Below, piece by piece: positions 6,254 through 11,633 of a stretch of DNA of 11,633 bases (position 1 is its first letter; the number at the start of each line of letters is the position of its first letter). The notes beneath the pieces were generated by a model, which saw nothing but the letters and a program-made list of their open reading frames with translations, did no database searches and was not told where the DNA came from. Location of the stretch: positions 1 to 11,633 of the forward strand of contig JBCBJZ010000119.1 of NCBI GenBank assembly GCA_038522635.1. Direction: 5' to 3'. The stretch comes from JBCBJZ01 sp038522635 (GTDB lineage Bacteria; Pseudomonadota; Alphaproteobacteria; Rhizobiales; Hyphomicrobiaceae). The translations under genes were made by a program, and so were the position numbers.

Positions 6254-8224
6254 TCATACATGCGCCTGTTCAGCCTCTTCAACGGCAGCGCTGGCGGTCA
6301 GCCAACGCTCCTCAGCTTCACTCAGTTCTTTGGCCAGGCGACCGCGCTCACGCACCAGCTTTTGCGCCTTCTCAGGCGCCCGATCATAGAGGCTGACGTC
6401 GGCCAGCGCTTCATCGTGGCGGGCGATGGATGCGGTCAGCTTGGACATGGTGCGTTCTTCCGCCTGCACGGCCTGGCGCAACGGCGCCAGTGCCGCACGG
6501 CGTTCAGCCTGCAAGCGACGCTCCTGCGCGCGATCAGCCTTGCTGTTGCCGCCTGAGGCCGCGGCGCCCGCGCCGCCGTCCTTCGACCCATCGTCTTGTG
6601 AACGCGCGTCCGTCCGCGGCTCACCAGCGCCCTTGGTCTTGCCCTTGCCCCGCTGGCTGCGCTGGTCGAGCAGCAGTTTGCGGTAAGCAGCCATGTCCTC
6701 ATCATAGACGCGCACGCTCCCGCCATCGACCAGCCAAAGCCGATCACAGCTGGCCTCAATCAGGTGCCGATCATGCGAAATCAGGATCACCGCGCCTTCG
6801 AATGTGGCGAGCGCTTGCACCAGCGCTTCGCGGCTGTCGACATCGAGGTGGTTGGTCGGCTCATCCAGGATGATCAGGTGCGGCCGGTGAAAGGTCGCAA
6901 GCGCAAGCAGAAGGCGTGCGCGTTCGCCCCCTGAAAGTTTCGCTGCGACCGTATCGGCCTTCTCAACCGGAAAGCCGAAGGTGCCGAGCCGGGCGCGCCG
7001 CTTGGCCTCCGTTTCTTCAGGCATCAGCTCGACCATGTGATCGTAAGGGCTTTGGCCGGCCGGCAGATCATCAAGCTGATGTTGCGCGAAATAGCCCACG
7101 CGCATTTTGTCCGATGCGATGCGGCGCCCCGAGCCCGCCTGAAGCCGGCCCGCCAGCAGCTTGGCAAACGTCGATTTTCCGTTCCCGTTGGCGCCAAGCA
7201 GCCCGATGCGGTCATCGGCATCAAGGCGCAGATCAAGCCCGGTGAGGATGGGCGCATCCGCCGCGTAGCCCACCGAGGCCGCCTCAAAGCGGATCAGCGG
7301 GCTCGCAAGTGCGCGTTGCGGCCCTTCGAATTGGAAAGGCACCACGCGATCTTCCACCTGCGCCGCGATCGGTTCCATGCGGGCGAGCGCCTTCAGCCGA
7401 CTTTGCGCCTGCGTCGCCTTGTTCGCTTGCGCGCGGAAGCGATCGACGAAAGCCTGAATGCGCCGGCGCTCGTCGTCCTGCTTCTTCTTGAGCTTCAGGT
7501 CGAGCCGTTGACGCTCGCGGCGGGTGCGCTCGAAGCGGTCGTAGCCACCGGCGTACAGGCTCAGCTGGCCGCGCTCCAAATGCAGGATGTGCGCGACCGC
7601 ATTGTTGAGCAGATCGCGGTCGTGGCTGACGATCAGCACCGTATGGGGATAGCTGCGCAGGTAGCTTTCAAGCCACAGCGTGCCCTCAAGATCGAGGTAG
7701 TTGGTGGGTTCATCGAGCAGCAGGACGTCGGGCTCGAGGAACAGCACGGCCGCAAGTGCGACGCGCATGCGCCAGCCGCCCGAAAAGGCGCTGCAAGGGC
7801 GCTGCTGGGTCGCCTCATCGAAGCCAAGACCGGCAAGGATTTGAGCCGCCCGCGCTGGCGCGTGATGGGCGCCGATGTCGGCCAAGCGGATCTGAATGTC
7901 GGCGATGCGGGTTGGGTCGCTCGCCGTTTCGGCTTCGTCGAGGAGGGCTGCGCGCTCGGTATCGGCGCTCAACACCCAATCGATGATGGAAACGTCGCCG
8001 CCTGGCGCTTCCTGCGCGACGTGGCCAAGGCTGGCGCCACGCATCATGGTGATCCCACCCGTCTCGGGCGATAGGTCACCGATGATCAACTTCAGCAACG
8101 TGGATTTGCCGGTGCCGTTGCGGCCGACGAGGCCGACCTTATGGCCCGTGGAGATCGCGGCCGTCGCGTTCTCCAAGATGGTGCGGCCTTCGATGCGGTA
8201 GGTGAGGTCGTTGATGTGCAGCAT
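6254..8224 (-). CDS. yheS: ABC-F family ATPase, YheS-like
   Basis: This 656-residue soluble protein has two ABC ATPase domains and no membrane segments, as in the ABC-F group that acts on ribosomes at the tRNA exit site. Domain 1 has Walker A GRNGTGKST (34-42), signature SGGWRMR (148-154), Walker B VLLLDEPTNYLD (167-178) and switch SHDRD (200-204). Domain 2 has GANGNGKST (344-352), LSGGERAR (430-437), LIILDEPTNHLD (450-461) and SHDRHL (483-488). The inter-domain linker (about 230-300) is rich in Arg and Lys and contains AFVDRFRAQANKATQAQSRLK, close to E. coli YheS as I remember it. After a Gly/Ser/Lys linker (about 525-565) comes a C-terminal coiled coil (566-656). The ATG at 8224 gives the family's usual start MLHINDLTYRIEGRTIL. 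A further in-frame ATG at 8314 adds 30 residues that look non-coding. It follows rpsU by 216 bp on the same strand. Confidence 0.94.
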   Translation of the reverse strand: MLHINDLTYRIEGRTILENATAAISTGHKVGLVGRNGTGKSTLLKLIIGDLSPETGGITMMRGASLGHVAQEAPGGDVSIIDWVLSADTERAALLDEAETASDPTRIADIQIRLADIGAHHAPARAAQILAGLGFDEATQQRPCSAFSGGWRMRVALAAVLFLEPDVLLLDEPTNYLDLEGTLWLESYLRSYPHTVLIVSHDRDLLNNAVAHILHLERGQLSLYAGGYDRFERTRRERQRLDLKLKKKQDDERRRIQAFVDRFRAQANKATQAQSRLKALARMEPIAAQVEDRVVPFQFEGPQRALASPLIRFEAASVGYAADAPILTGLDLRLDADDRIGLLGANGNGKSTFAKLLAGRLQAGSGRRIASDKMRVGYFAQHQLDDLPAGQSPYDHMVELMPEETEAKRRARLGTFGFPVEKADTVAAKLSGGERARLLLALATFHRPHLIILDEPTNHLDVDSREALVQALATFEGAVILISHDRHLIEASCDRLWLVDGGSVRVYDEDMAAYRKLLLDQRSQRGKGKTKGAGEPRTDARSQDDGSKDGGAGAAASGGNSKADRAQERRLQAERRAALAPLRQAVQAEERTMSKLTASIARHDEALADVSLYDRAPEKAQKLVRERGRLAKELSEAEERWLTASAAVEEAEQAHV

Positions 8225-8440
8225 CGTGGACGATGTGCCCGAACCTGTTGGCTGCGTCGAGGGGCCGGGATGCGGGGCACGCGGAGAGGCGAGGCTCGGA
8301 GCTCCGCAGAGCACGTCTCTCGCGCGAACATGGACACGCGTCTCAGGGCCACTGACTGAAAGGGCCGTTGCCCTACCTAAACGCCCGCTGCCTAAACCAC
8401 CGTGGACCCGAGAACGCCGACCCGTGGCGGCGCGGGCAGC
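8225..8440 (-). other. Gap between rpsU and the ABC-F gene
   Basis: No gene is seen. On the minus strand, just past rpsU, AGGGC/GCCCT (8361-8374, CGTT between on the plus strand) can form a 5-bp hairpin followed by only two or three T residues. This is at best a weak terminator. Nearer the ABC-F gene is a perfect 10-bp palindrome CGGAGCTCCG (8297-8306), and GCGGAG (8281-8286) can pair with CTCCGC (8302-8307). I found no convincing promoter, so read-through from rpsU is possible. Confidence 0.3.
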
Positions 8441-8671
8441 TTAGCGCCGGCCGCCCTTTTTGCCCGGAAGCAGGCCTTCGCGCTGCATGCGCTTGCGGGC
8501 AAGCTTGCGCGCACGGCGCACGGCTTCCGCCTTTTGACGGGCGCGCTTCTCAGATGGCTTTTCGTAGAAATTCCGCAGCTTCATCTCGCGGAAAATGCCT
8601 TCGCGCTGCATCTTTTTCTTTAGCGCTTTGAGGGCTTGGTCGACGTTGTTGTCTCGGACGAGAACCTGCAC
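8441..8671 (-). CDS. rpsU: 30S ribosomal protein S21
   Basis: This 76-residue basic protein of the small subunit binds near the 3' end of 16S rRNA and assists initiation on Shine-Dalgarno mRNAs. The S21 core is unmistakable: VLVRDNNVDQALKALKKKM, then REGIFREMKLRNFYEKPSEKRAR, then the Arg/Lys helix AEAVRRARKLARKRMQREG. The tail LLPGKKGGRR is a short basic extension. I chose the GTG at 8671, which gives the usual start (M)QVLVRDNN. An AAGGA (plus-strand 8679-8683) sits exactly 7 bases upstream. The earlier GTG at 8686 would add five codons that contain this ribosome-binding site. The leader carries a terminator-like hairpin. The ABC-F gene is next downstream on the same strand. Confidence 0.96.
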   Translation of the reverse strand: MQVLVRDNNVDQALKALKKKMQREGIFREMKLRNFYEKPSEKRARQKAEAVRRARKLARKRMQREGLLPGKKGGRR

Positions 8672-8678
8672 GCGGTCA

Positions 8679-8683
8679 TCCTT
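8679..8683 (-). promoter_or_regulatory. Ribosome-binding site that decides the rpsU start
   Basis: On the minus strand AAGGA is followed by 7 bases and GTG at 8671. An in-frame GTG at 8686 lies upstream of this site and is therefore unlikely to be the start. Confidence 0.75.
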
Positions 8684-8698
8684 CACGTTGATGTGATC

Positions 8699-8748
8699 AA
8701 AAAATCAGCGCAACCGGCCCTCGTCGTGAGGGCCTGATCATCGCGCTG
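8699..8748 (-). terminator. Two-part hairpin plus T6 in the rpsU leader (attenuator or upstream terminator)
   Basis: On the minus strand the order is CAGCGC, an 8-base internal loop, GGCCCTC, loop ACGAC, GAGGGCC, a 4-base internal loop, GCGCTG, one A, then TTTTTT. The upper stem (8716-8722 with 8728-8734) is a perfect 7 bp. The lower stem (8706-8711 with 8743-8748) is a perfect 6 bp and ends one base before the T-run, as expected for an intrinsic terminator. The T-run ends 27 bases before the rpsU start. TGATCA at 8735-8740 and at 8694-8699 could pair in a structure exclusive with the lower stem, so two alternative folds are possible. Confidence 0.6.
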
Positions 8749-8992
8749 GCTGGGTGGCAGCGGGAGTGGCACGCTGCGTCAACACAAATGGGGCGCAAAA
8801 CGTTCGCTCTGCACCATTGCGCGAACACTACGCTGCCTGGCCCATCCTGTCCAGCCGGCAGCCCTGGTTGCAGGCGCCCGCCGTCCCGCCGCCCTACCGC
8901 CCGGCGCGGCGGCGCAGCGTCTGCTTACGGAGCCTGCGCTGTGGCCACCGAGCCCGCCGGACCCGATAGAAGTGATAGCACCCTTAGCACGC

Positions 8993-9021
8993 TTGACAGT
9001 GTTTCACGCTTCTCAGCTAAG
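8993..9021 (+). promoter_or_regulatory. Candidate sigma-70-type promoter for the gene at 9059
   Basis: A perfect TTGACA (8993-8998) is followed by a 17-base spacer and GCTAAG (9016-9021), a weak match to the -10 hexamer. The predicted transcript start would be near 9028, giving a leader of about 30 bases. GGAGG (9042-9046) lies 12 bases before the ATG at 9059, a little farther than usual. Confidence 0.35.
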
Positions 9022-9058
9022 TGGCGCGCGTTGATCAAACCGGAGGCCACGGTCGATC

Positions 9059-10225
9059 ATGACCTTGAAGTTTGATGAAACCGTCGGCGGGGTGTTCGCG
9101 GCGGTGCTGGAAAGACGTGCGCCCGCGCGCGATGAAGTCATCACGTTGATGGACGTAGGCTCCGGCTACGCGATGTTCGTGGACGGCGAGCGGCTGGACG
9201 AGCGCTTCGATACGCTCTTGCAGGCGCAAACGGCGGCCCACGCCTACGCACAAACGCGGGTCCAAGCCGATGAGGCGGCGGGGCGGCACAAGCTTGCCCA
9301 TGGACTGACGGGCCTTCTGACGAAGGGTGGATCGGCGAAGCGCAACCCACCGGATGCCGAGCCGTCGCCTGCGTCCAAGGCGGTGGATGGGCCCCGCCGG
9401 GCGGACGAAAGCGCTTCGAGAGCGCCGCGTCGCAGCCTGTTGCAGCGGATGCAGGGCGATGATCAGCCAACGAAGGCCGCCGAGCCGGTGCCGGCCGCCA
9501 CGACAAAGCCTGCACGCGCCGAACGATCAACGTCCGCGTCGAGCGCCTCGACGACCGAGCCCGACCGTGATGCATCGAAACCGGAAGCGGTATCAAAAGC
9601 TCCAACGCCGACGACGTCCGTCGAACACGAGCCAACGCCCGCAGCCGTGACGCCCGCACCCGCGACGCCCCCACCCACGACGCCTGTGCGCGCACCGGCG
9701 AAAGCGCCTGAGAAGGTGCGCGCCGCGCCGACGCCCGTCCTTCAACCCGACGACGATGACTTCGAGAACGTCCGCCACCGCGGGGCGTTTCGCCGCAAAC
9801 GCGCTGGCGTTGCTTGGCGCTCCAGCCGCCGCTTCGATGGCGTGAAGACCGGGCGGGAGTTCGCGCGGATCGGTGCCGTTGCGATGTTCTGCGCCATCCT
9901 GACTGGTGCCGTCTATATCGCTTGGCGGGCGCTACCGGGGGCACCTGCCGCAAGCCCGGCGACAGCGTCGCGTCCTGCAACCGGCGTGCACGTGCCGCCG
10001 AAGATCGTCTCTCGCGATCCCCGCCGCGATCGCTCCAACCGGCCGATCACCGCCCGCAAGCCCAAGCTGGTGGAGTCGCCGCGCCGCGTGGTCCCGGACC
10101 GTCTGCGCGGGCCCGCCGGGCCGGCACGCACGGCTGAGCAGCCTGTGGACAACCCAAGAATTATCGTCGGCGACAAGCGCAAGCCCAGCCGCACGTTGAC
10201 GCTGCGCGAGTTGTTGGCCGACTAA
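9059..10225 (+). CDS. Unrecognised single-pass membrane protein with long disordered linker
   Basis: I do not recognise this 388-residue protein. Residues 1-85 form a compact, probably folded domain (MTLKFDETVGGVFAAVLERR... VITLMDVGSGYAMFVDGERL...) ending in a helix rich in Ala and Gln. Residues 90-235 are Pro/Ala/Thr/Lys-rich and probably disordered, with repeated TP and AP steps. An acidic patch DDDDFE (231-236) leads into a very basic stretch (239-262), then one membrane helix (about 269-290, IGAVAMFCAILTGAVYIAW). The positive-inside rule puts the N-terminal 270 residues in the cytoplasm and the Pro/Arg-rich C-terminal 98 residues in the periplasm. The end IIVGDKRKPSRTLTLRELLAD looks like a conserved short motif. 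Tail-to-tail with the DUF2155 gene (48 bp apart). The composition recalls TonB- or FtsN-like bitopic proteins, but no domain of those is seen. Confidence 0.8.
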   Translation: MTLKFDETVGGVFAAVLERRAPARDEVITLMDVGSGYAMFVDGERLDERFDTLLQAQTAAHAYAQTRVQADEAAGRHKLAHGLTGLLTKGGSAKRNPPDAEPSPASKAVDGPRRADESASRAPRRSLLQRMQGDDQPTKAAEPVPAATTKPARAERSTSASSASTTEPDRDASKPEAVSKAPTPTTSVEHEPTPAAVTPAPATPPPTTPVRAPAKAPEKVRAAPTPVLQPDDDDFENVRHRGAFRRKRAGVAWRSSRRFDGVKTGREFARIGAVAMFCAILTGAVYIAWRALPGAPAASPATASRPATGVHVPPKIVSRDPRRDRSNRPITARKPKLVESPRRVVPDRLRGPAGPARTAEQPVDNPRIIVGDKRKPSRTLTLRELLAD

Positions 10226-10273
10226 AGAAAAGGGCGCGCCACGGGCGGCTCGCAGCGGGCTTTCTGACGAAAG

Positions 10274-10756
10274 CTAGCGCCGCACGCGACGACGGCGCAA
10301 ACGGCGCTGCGGTTGATCGACAGCGTTCGGGTCGGCCGCCGTGTTGCCGGCTTGCCGGTTCGGGTCGAGGCACGCCGTGAGCCAGATGTCGTAGACGGGA
10401 TGCTGCACGGCATTCAGCCCCGGGCTTTCGGCAAACATCCACCCGCTGAAAATCTTTTTGTATTTGCCGTCCTGCAACTGCTCTTCGACTTCGACAAACG
10501 ATGTCGTCTTGGGTGGTTCGGTCGGCGGACGCGAGTAGCACACGCGCGGCGTAACAGTCAGCGCGCCGAAGTTGATCGACTTGTTGAGCGGGATTTGGAA
10601 TTTCGAGATGCGCGCGGTGACCTTATCGAGCGCGGCGAAAACGGCGATCGGGTTCTCCAGGCGCACGCTGCGCTGCGCTTTGGTCGGCGTCACAGGCGCG
10701 AGGGTCAGCGTCAGCAAAGCACAAGCAGCCGTAAGCGTTACGAGGCGCGCAACCAT
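10274..10756 (-). CDS. DUF2155 domain-containing secreted protein
   Basis: This 160-residue exported protein belongs to the DUF2155 family, found mainly in Alphaproteobacteria and of unknown function. Residues 1-27 form a signal peptide (VARLVTLTAACALLTLTLA) with likely cleavage after TKA27. The DUF2155 core (about 36-130) shows AVFAALDKVTARISKFQIPL, FGALTVTPRVCYSRPPTEPP, TTSFVEVEE, IFSGWMFAESPGLNAVQHPVYDIW and a final C129. C73 and C129 are the only cysteines in the mature protein and probably form a disulfide. The C-terminus (151-160) is an unusual run of arginines. The ATG at 10756 is chosen because it starts the signal peptide; an upstream in-frame ATG at 10834 adds 26 residues and hides it. 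No clear ribosome-binding site is seen. It lies downstream of the NDUFA12 gene on the same strand, an association I recall from other Alphaproteobacteria. Confidence 0.9.
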   Translation of the reverse strand: MVARLVTLTAACALLTLTLAPVTPTKAQRSVRLENPIAVFAALDKVTARISKFQIPLNKSINFGALTVTPRVCYSRPPTEPPKTTSFVEVEEQLQDGKYKKIFSGWMFAESPGLNAVQHPVYDIWLTACLDPNRQAGNTAADPNAVDQPQRRLRRRRVRR

Positions 10757-11046
10757 GGTCGCAGGCAGGCACGCCCGGCCGGTTCGGGGGGCCGGGTGGC
10801 GCTGCGAGTGATCGGTGGTGCGCGCGCATATCATCGGTCACAGGTCCATTGTTGTTTGTGGCCCCCAGGATCGTGGACGCGACTGCCAACATATCGCTCA
10901 ACGAGAGACTTGGCGCCTGTTACGCCACCACCCCGTTGATTTCATGTCCGCCATAAGGTGCTTCGCGGTTTAGCGCCATCGCGCCATTCTTCGGTAACGC
11001 ACGCCGCGCTTGACCAAACGGACCGAGCCCACACCAACGATGACTG
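10757..11046 (-). other. Gap between the NDUFA12 and DUF2155 genes
   Basis: This 290-bp stretch has no convincing gene. Open frames that cross it either overlap the DUF2155 gene out of frame or are very short. A TTGACA on the minus strand (11050-11045) overlaps the NDUFA12 stop codon, but no matching -10 hexamer is found at usual spacing. The size of the gap suggests that DUF2155 has its own promoter here, or that sequence between the two genes has decayed. Confidence 0.3.
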
Positions 11047-11445
11047 TCAATCCGGGGTCCAGGCTTGGTAATCCCCGGTGGCCTTCGGTCGACTTTCCGG
11101 TGTCAGAATGGAGCCTTGCGGGCGGTACGCATTCGGCGTGCCGGTTTGGTTGGCTTGGTGCGGCTTCTGCCAGGGCCGCGCGGTGTAGGCGGCCTGTGTC
11201 GGTGGCTCATCGGTGGTGTGATGCATCCAGCCGTACCAGCCCGGCGGGATTTGCGAAGCTTCCGCGCCATTCTTGTAGATGACCCACCGGCGCGGTTTGT
11301 CGATGGGCCCGACACCGCGCGCCTGCTCATAGTATCGGTTGCCAGCCTCATCGCTGCCGATGAGCTTCCCCTGGCGCGCCGTATACAGCCGCATGCCCCA
11401 GGTATTGCCGCCCCACCAACTGAAGATTTCGCTGAAAAAACCCAT
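11047..11445 (-). CDS. NDUFA12 family protein (NADH:ubiquinone oxidoreductase 17.2 kDa-type accessory subunit)
   Basis: This 132-residue protein is the bacterial counterpart of mitochondrial complex I subunit NDUFA12 (B17.2), known in Alphaproteobacteria as an accessory part of complex I at the peripheral arm. Family motifs are clear: the aromatic start MGFFSEIFSWWGGNTWGMRLYT, then GKLIGSDEAGNRYYE (26-40), then RRWVIYKNGAEASQIPPGWYGWMHH (52-76), DEPP (79-82) and the terminal YQAWTP. The second half (83-122) is Pro- and Gln-rich, as usual. The ATG at 11445 is chosen because it begins the conserved region and has GAGG 11 bases upstream. An ATG at 11484 would add 13 residues, and its ATG overlaps the stop of an upstream open frame (ATGA). 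No signal peptide or membrane helix is expected. It is followed by the DUF2155 gene. Confidence 0.93.
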   Translation of the reverse strand: MGFFSEIFSWWGGNTWGMRLYTARQGKLIGSDEAGNRYYEQARGVGPIDKPRRWVIYKNGAEASQIPPGWYGWMHHTTDEPPTQAAYTARPWQKPHQANQTGTPNAYRPQGSILTPESRPKATGDYQAWTPD

Positions 11446-11480
11446 CGATTTCAAGCCTCGCGCCGCGGCAACCCGCGTCC

Positions 11481-11633
11481 TCATCGGCGCCCAGCTATGC
11501 CATCGCCCTTAACCGGTGTCCAGGCGGCAGGTTCCTCACGTTCCGCCACGCCGCAACGCCCGCCAATGCGGCCGGCAGCCATGTTGTATTGCAGCGACAT
11601 CGCATGTGACCTGAATCGACCTACCAAAGAGAG
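11481..11633 (-). other. Open frame entering from the right edge, ending just before NDUFA12
   Basis: On the minus strand one frame is open from the window edge to a TGA at 11483-11481. From an ATG at 11600 it reads 39 codons (MSLQYNMAAGRIGG... ending GDGIAGRR). The TGA overlaps an ATG at 11484 that is in frame with NDUFA12, making an ATGA junction. It may be the 3' end of an upstream gene, a small leader ORF or chance. I recognise no family. The remaining bases show nothing else. Confidence 0.2.

Larger units (their letters stand above)
8687..9058. other. Divergent intergenic region between rpsU and the 388-residue membrane protein gene
   Basis: This 372-bp stretch holds the rpsU leader hairpin at its left end and a candidate promoter and ribosome-binding site for the plus-strand gene at its right end. 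The middle (about 8750-8980) is GC-rich, with no recognisable tRNA arms, no small-RNA consensus I know, and no convincing coding frame. If a promoter for rpsU exists it should lie here. A TTGACG on the minus strand (8782-8777) is the best -35, but no good -10 follows it. Confidence 0.5.

Noticed and set aside
7037..8074. A 345-residue open frame on the plus strand opposite the ABC-F gene
   Set aside because: It is antisense to clearly conserved ABC-F motifs, has no ribosome-binding site or recognisable domain, and is a usual shadow in high-GC sequence.
8225..8314. 30-residue N-terminal extension of the ABC-F protein
   Set aside because: It is Pro/Ser/Gly-rich and unlike the family, whose conserved start is MLHINDLTYRI at 8224.
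8754..8782. Minus-strand rpsU promoter from TTGACG (8782-8777)
   Set aside because: At 17-base spacing the -10 would be TGCCAC, which matches the consensus at only two positions. It is too weak to annotate.
8694..9037. TGATCA at 8694, 8735 and 9032 as a repeated operator
   Set aside because: It is a six-base palindrome without conserved flanks and with irregular spacing; two copies are better explained by possible RNA pairing in the leader.
10226..10273. Shared terminator between the 388-residue protein gene and the DUF2155 gene
   Set aside because: Only a 5-bp CTTTC/GAAAG stem (10260-10273) and a GGCGCGCC palindrome are present, and no GC stem with a following T-run was found on either strand.
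10757..10834. 26-residue extension of the DUF2155 protein
   Set aside because: It would bury the signal peptide that begins at 10756 and has no ribosome-binding site.

Overview
The window looks like a chromosomal segment of a high-GC alphaproteobacterium. The strongest evidence is a neighbouring pair on the minus strand near the right end: an NDUFA12-type complex I accessory protein and a DUF2155 secreted protein. Both families are characteristic of Alphaproteobacteria. The S21 protein also has the alphaproteobacterial form. No mobile elements, CRISPR arrays, tRNA or rRNA genes were seen, and the order or species cannot be fixed from the sequence.

Left part (about 1-6039, plus strand): a DMT/EamA exporter (162-1103) is followed by a hairpin. 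Next comes a four-gene set in one direction: a PaaF-like enoyl-CoA hydratase (1290-2105), a RidA-family protein (2161-2571), a fused ADP-forming acyl-CoA synthetase (2658-4955) and an AbrB-family membrane protein (5005-6039). Short gaps (49-86 bp) and shared direction suggest an operon for uptake or export and CoA-thioester processing of an organic acid. The substrate is unknown. A divergent gene may begin at the extreme left edge.

Middle part (6040-8686): a 214-bp convergent gap separates this set from two minus-strand translation genes. These are rpsU (ribosomal protein S21, 8441-8671) and, downstream of it, a YheS-like ABC-F ATPase (6254-8224). The rpsU leader holds a clear two-part hairpin followed by six T residues, which is a candidate attenuator or a terminator of an unseen short transcript.

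Right part (8687-11633): a 372-bp divergent intergenic region leads to an unrecognised 388-residue single-pass membrane protein (9059-10225, plus). It converges on the DUF2155 protein gene (10274-10756, minus), which lies downstream of the NDUFA12-family gene (11047-11445, minus). An open frame running in from the right edge ends just before NDUFA12.

Most of the window is ordinary housekeeping and catabolic content. The parts most worth a second look are the rpsU leader structure, the unknown bitopic protein, the RidA variant lacking the catalytic arginine, and a 17-codon reading frame that bridges the acyl-CoA synthetase and AbrB genes.
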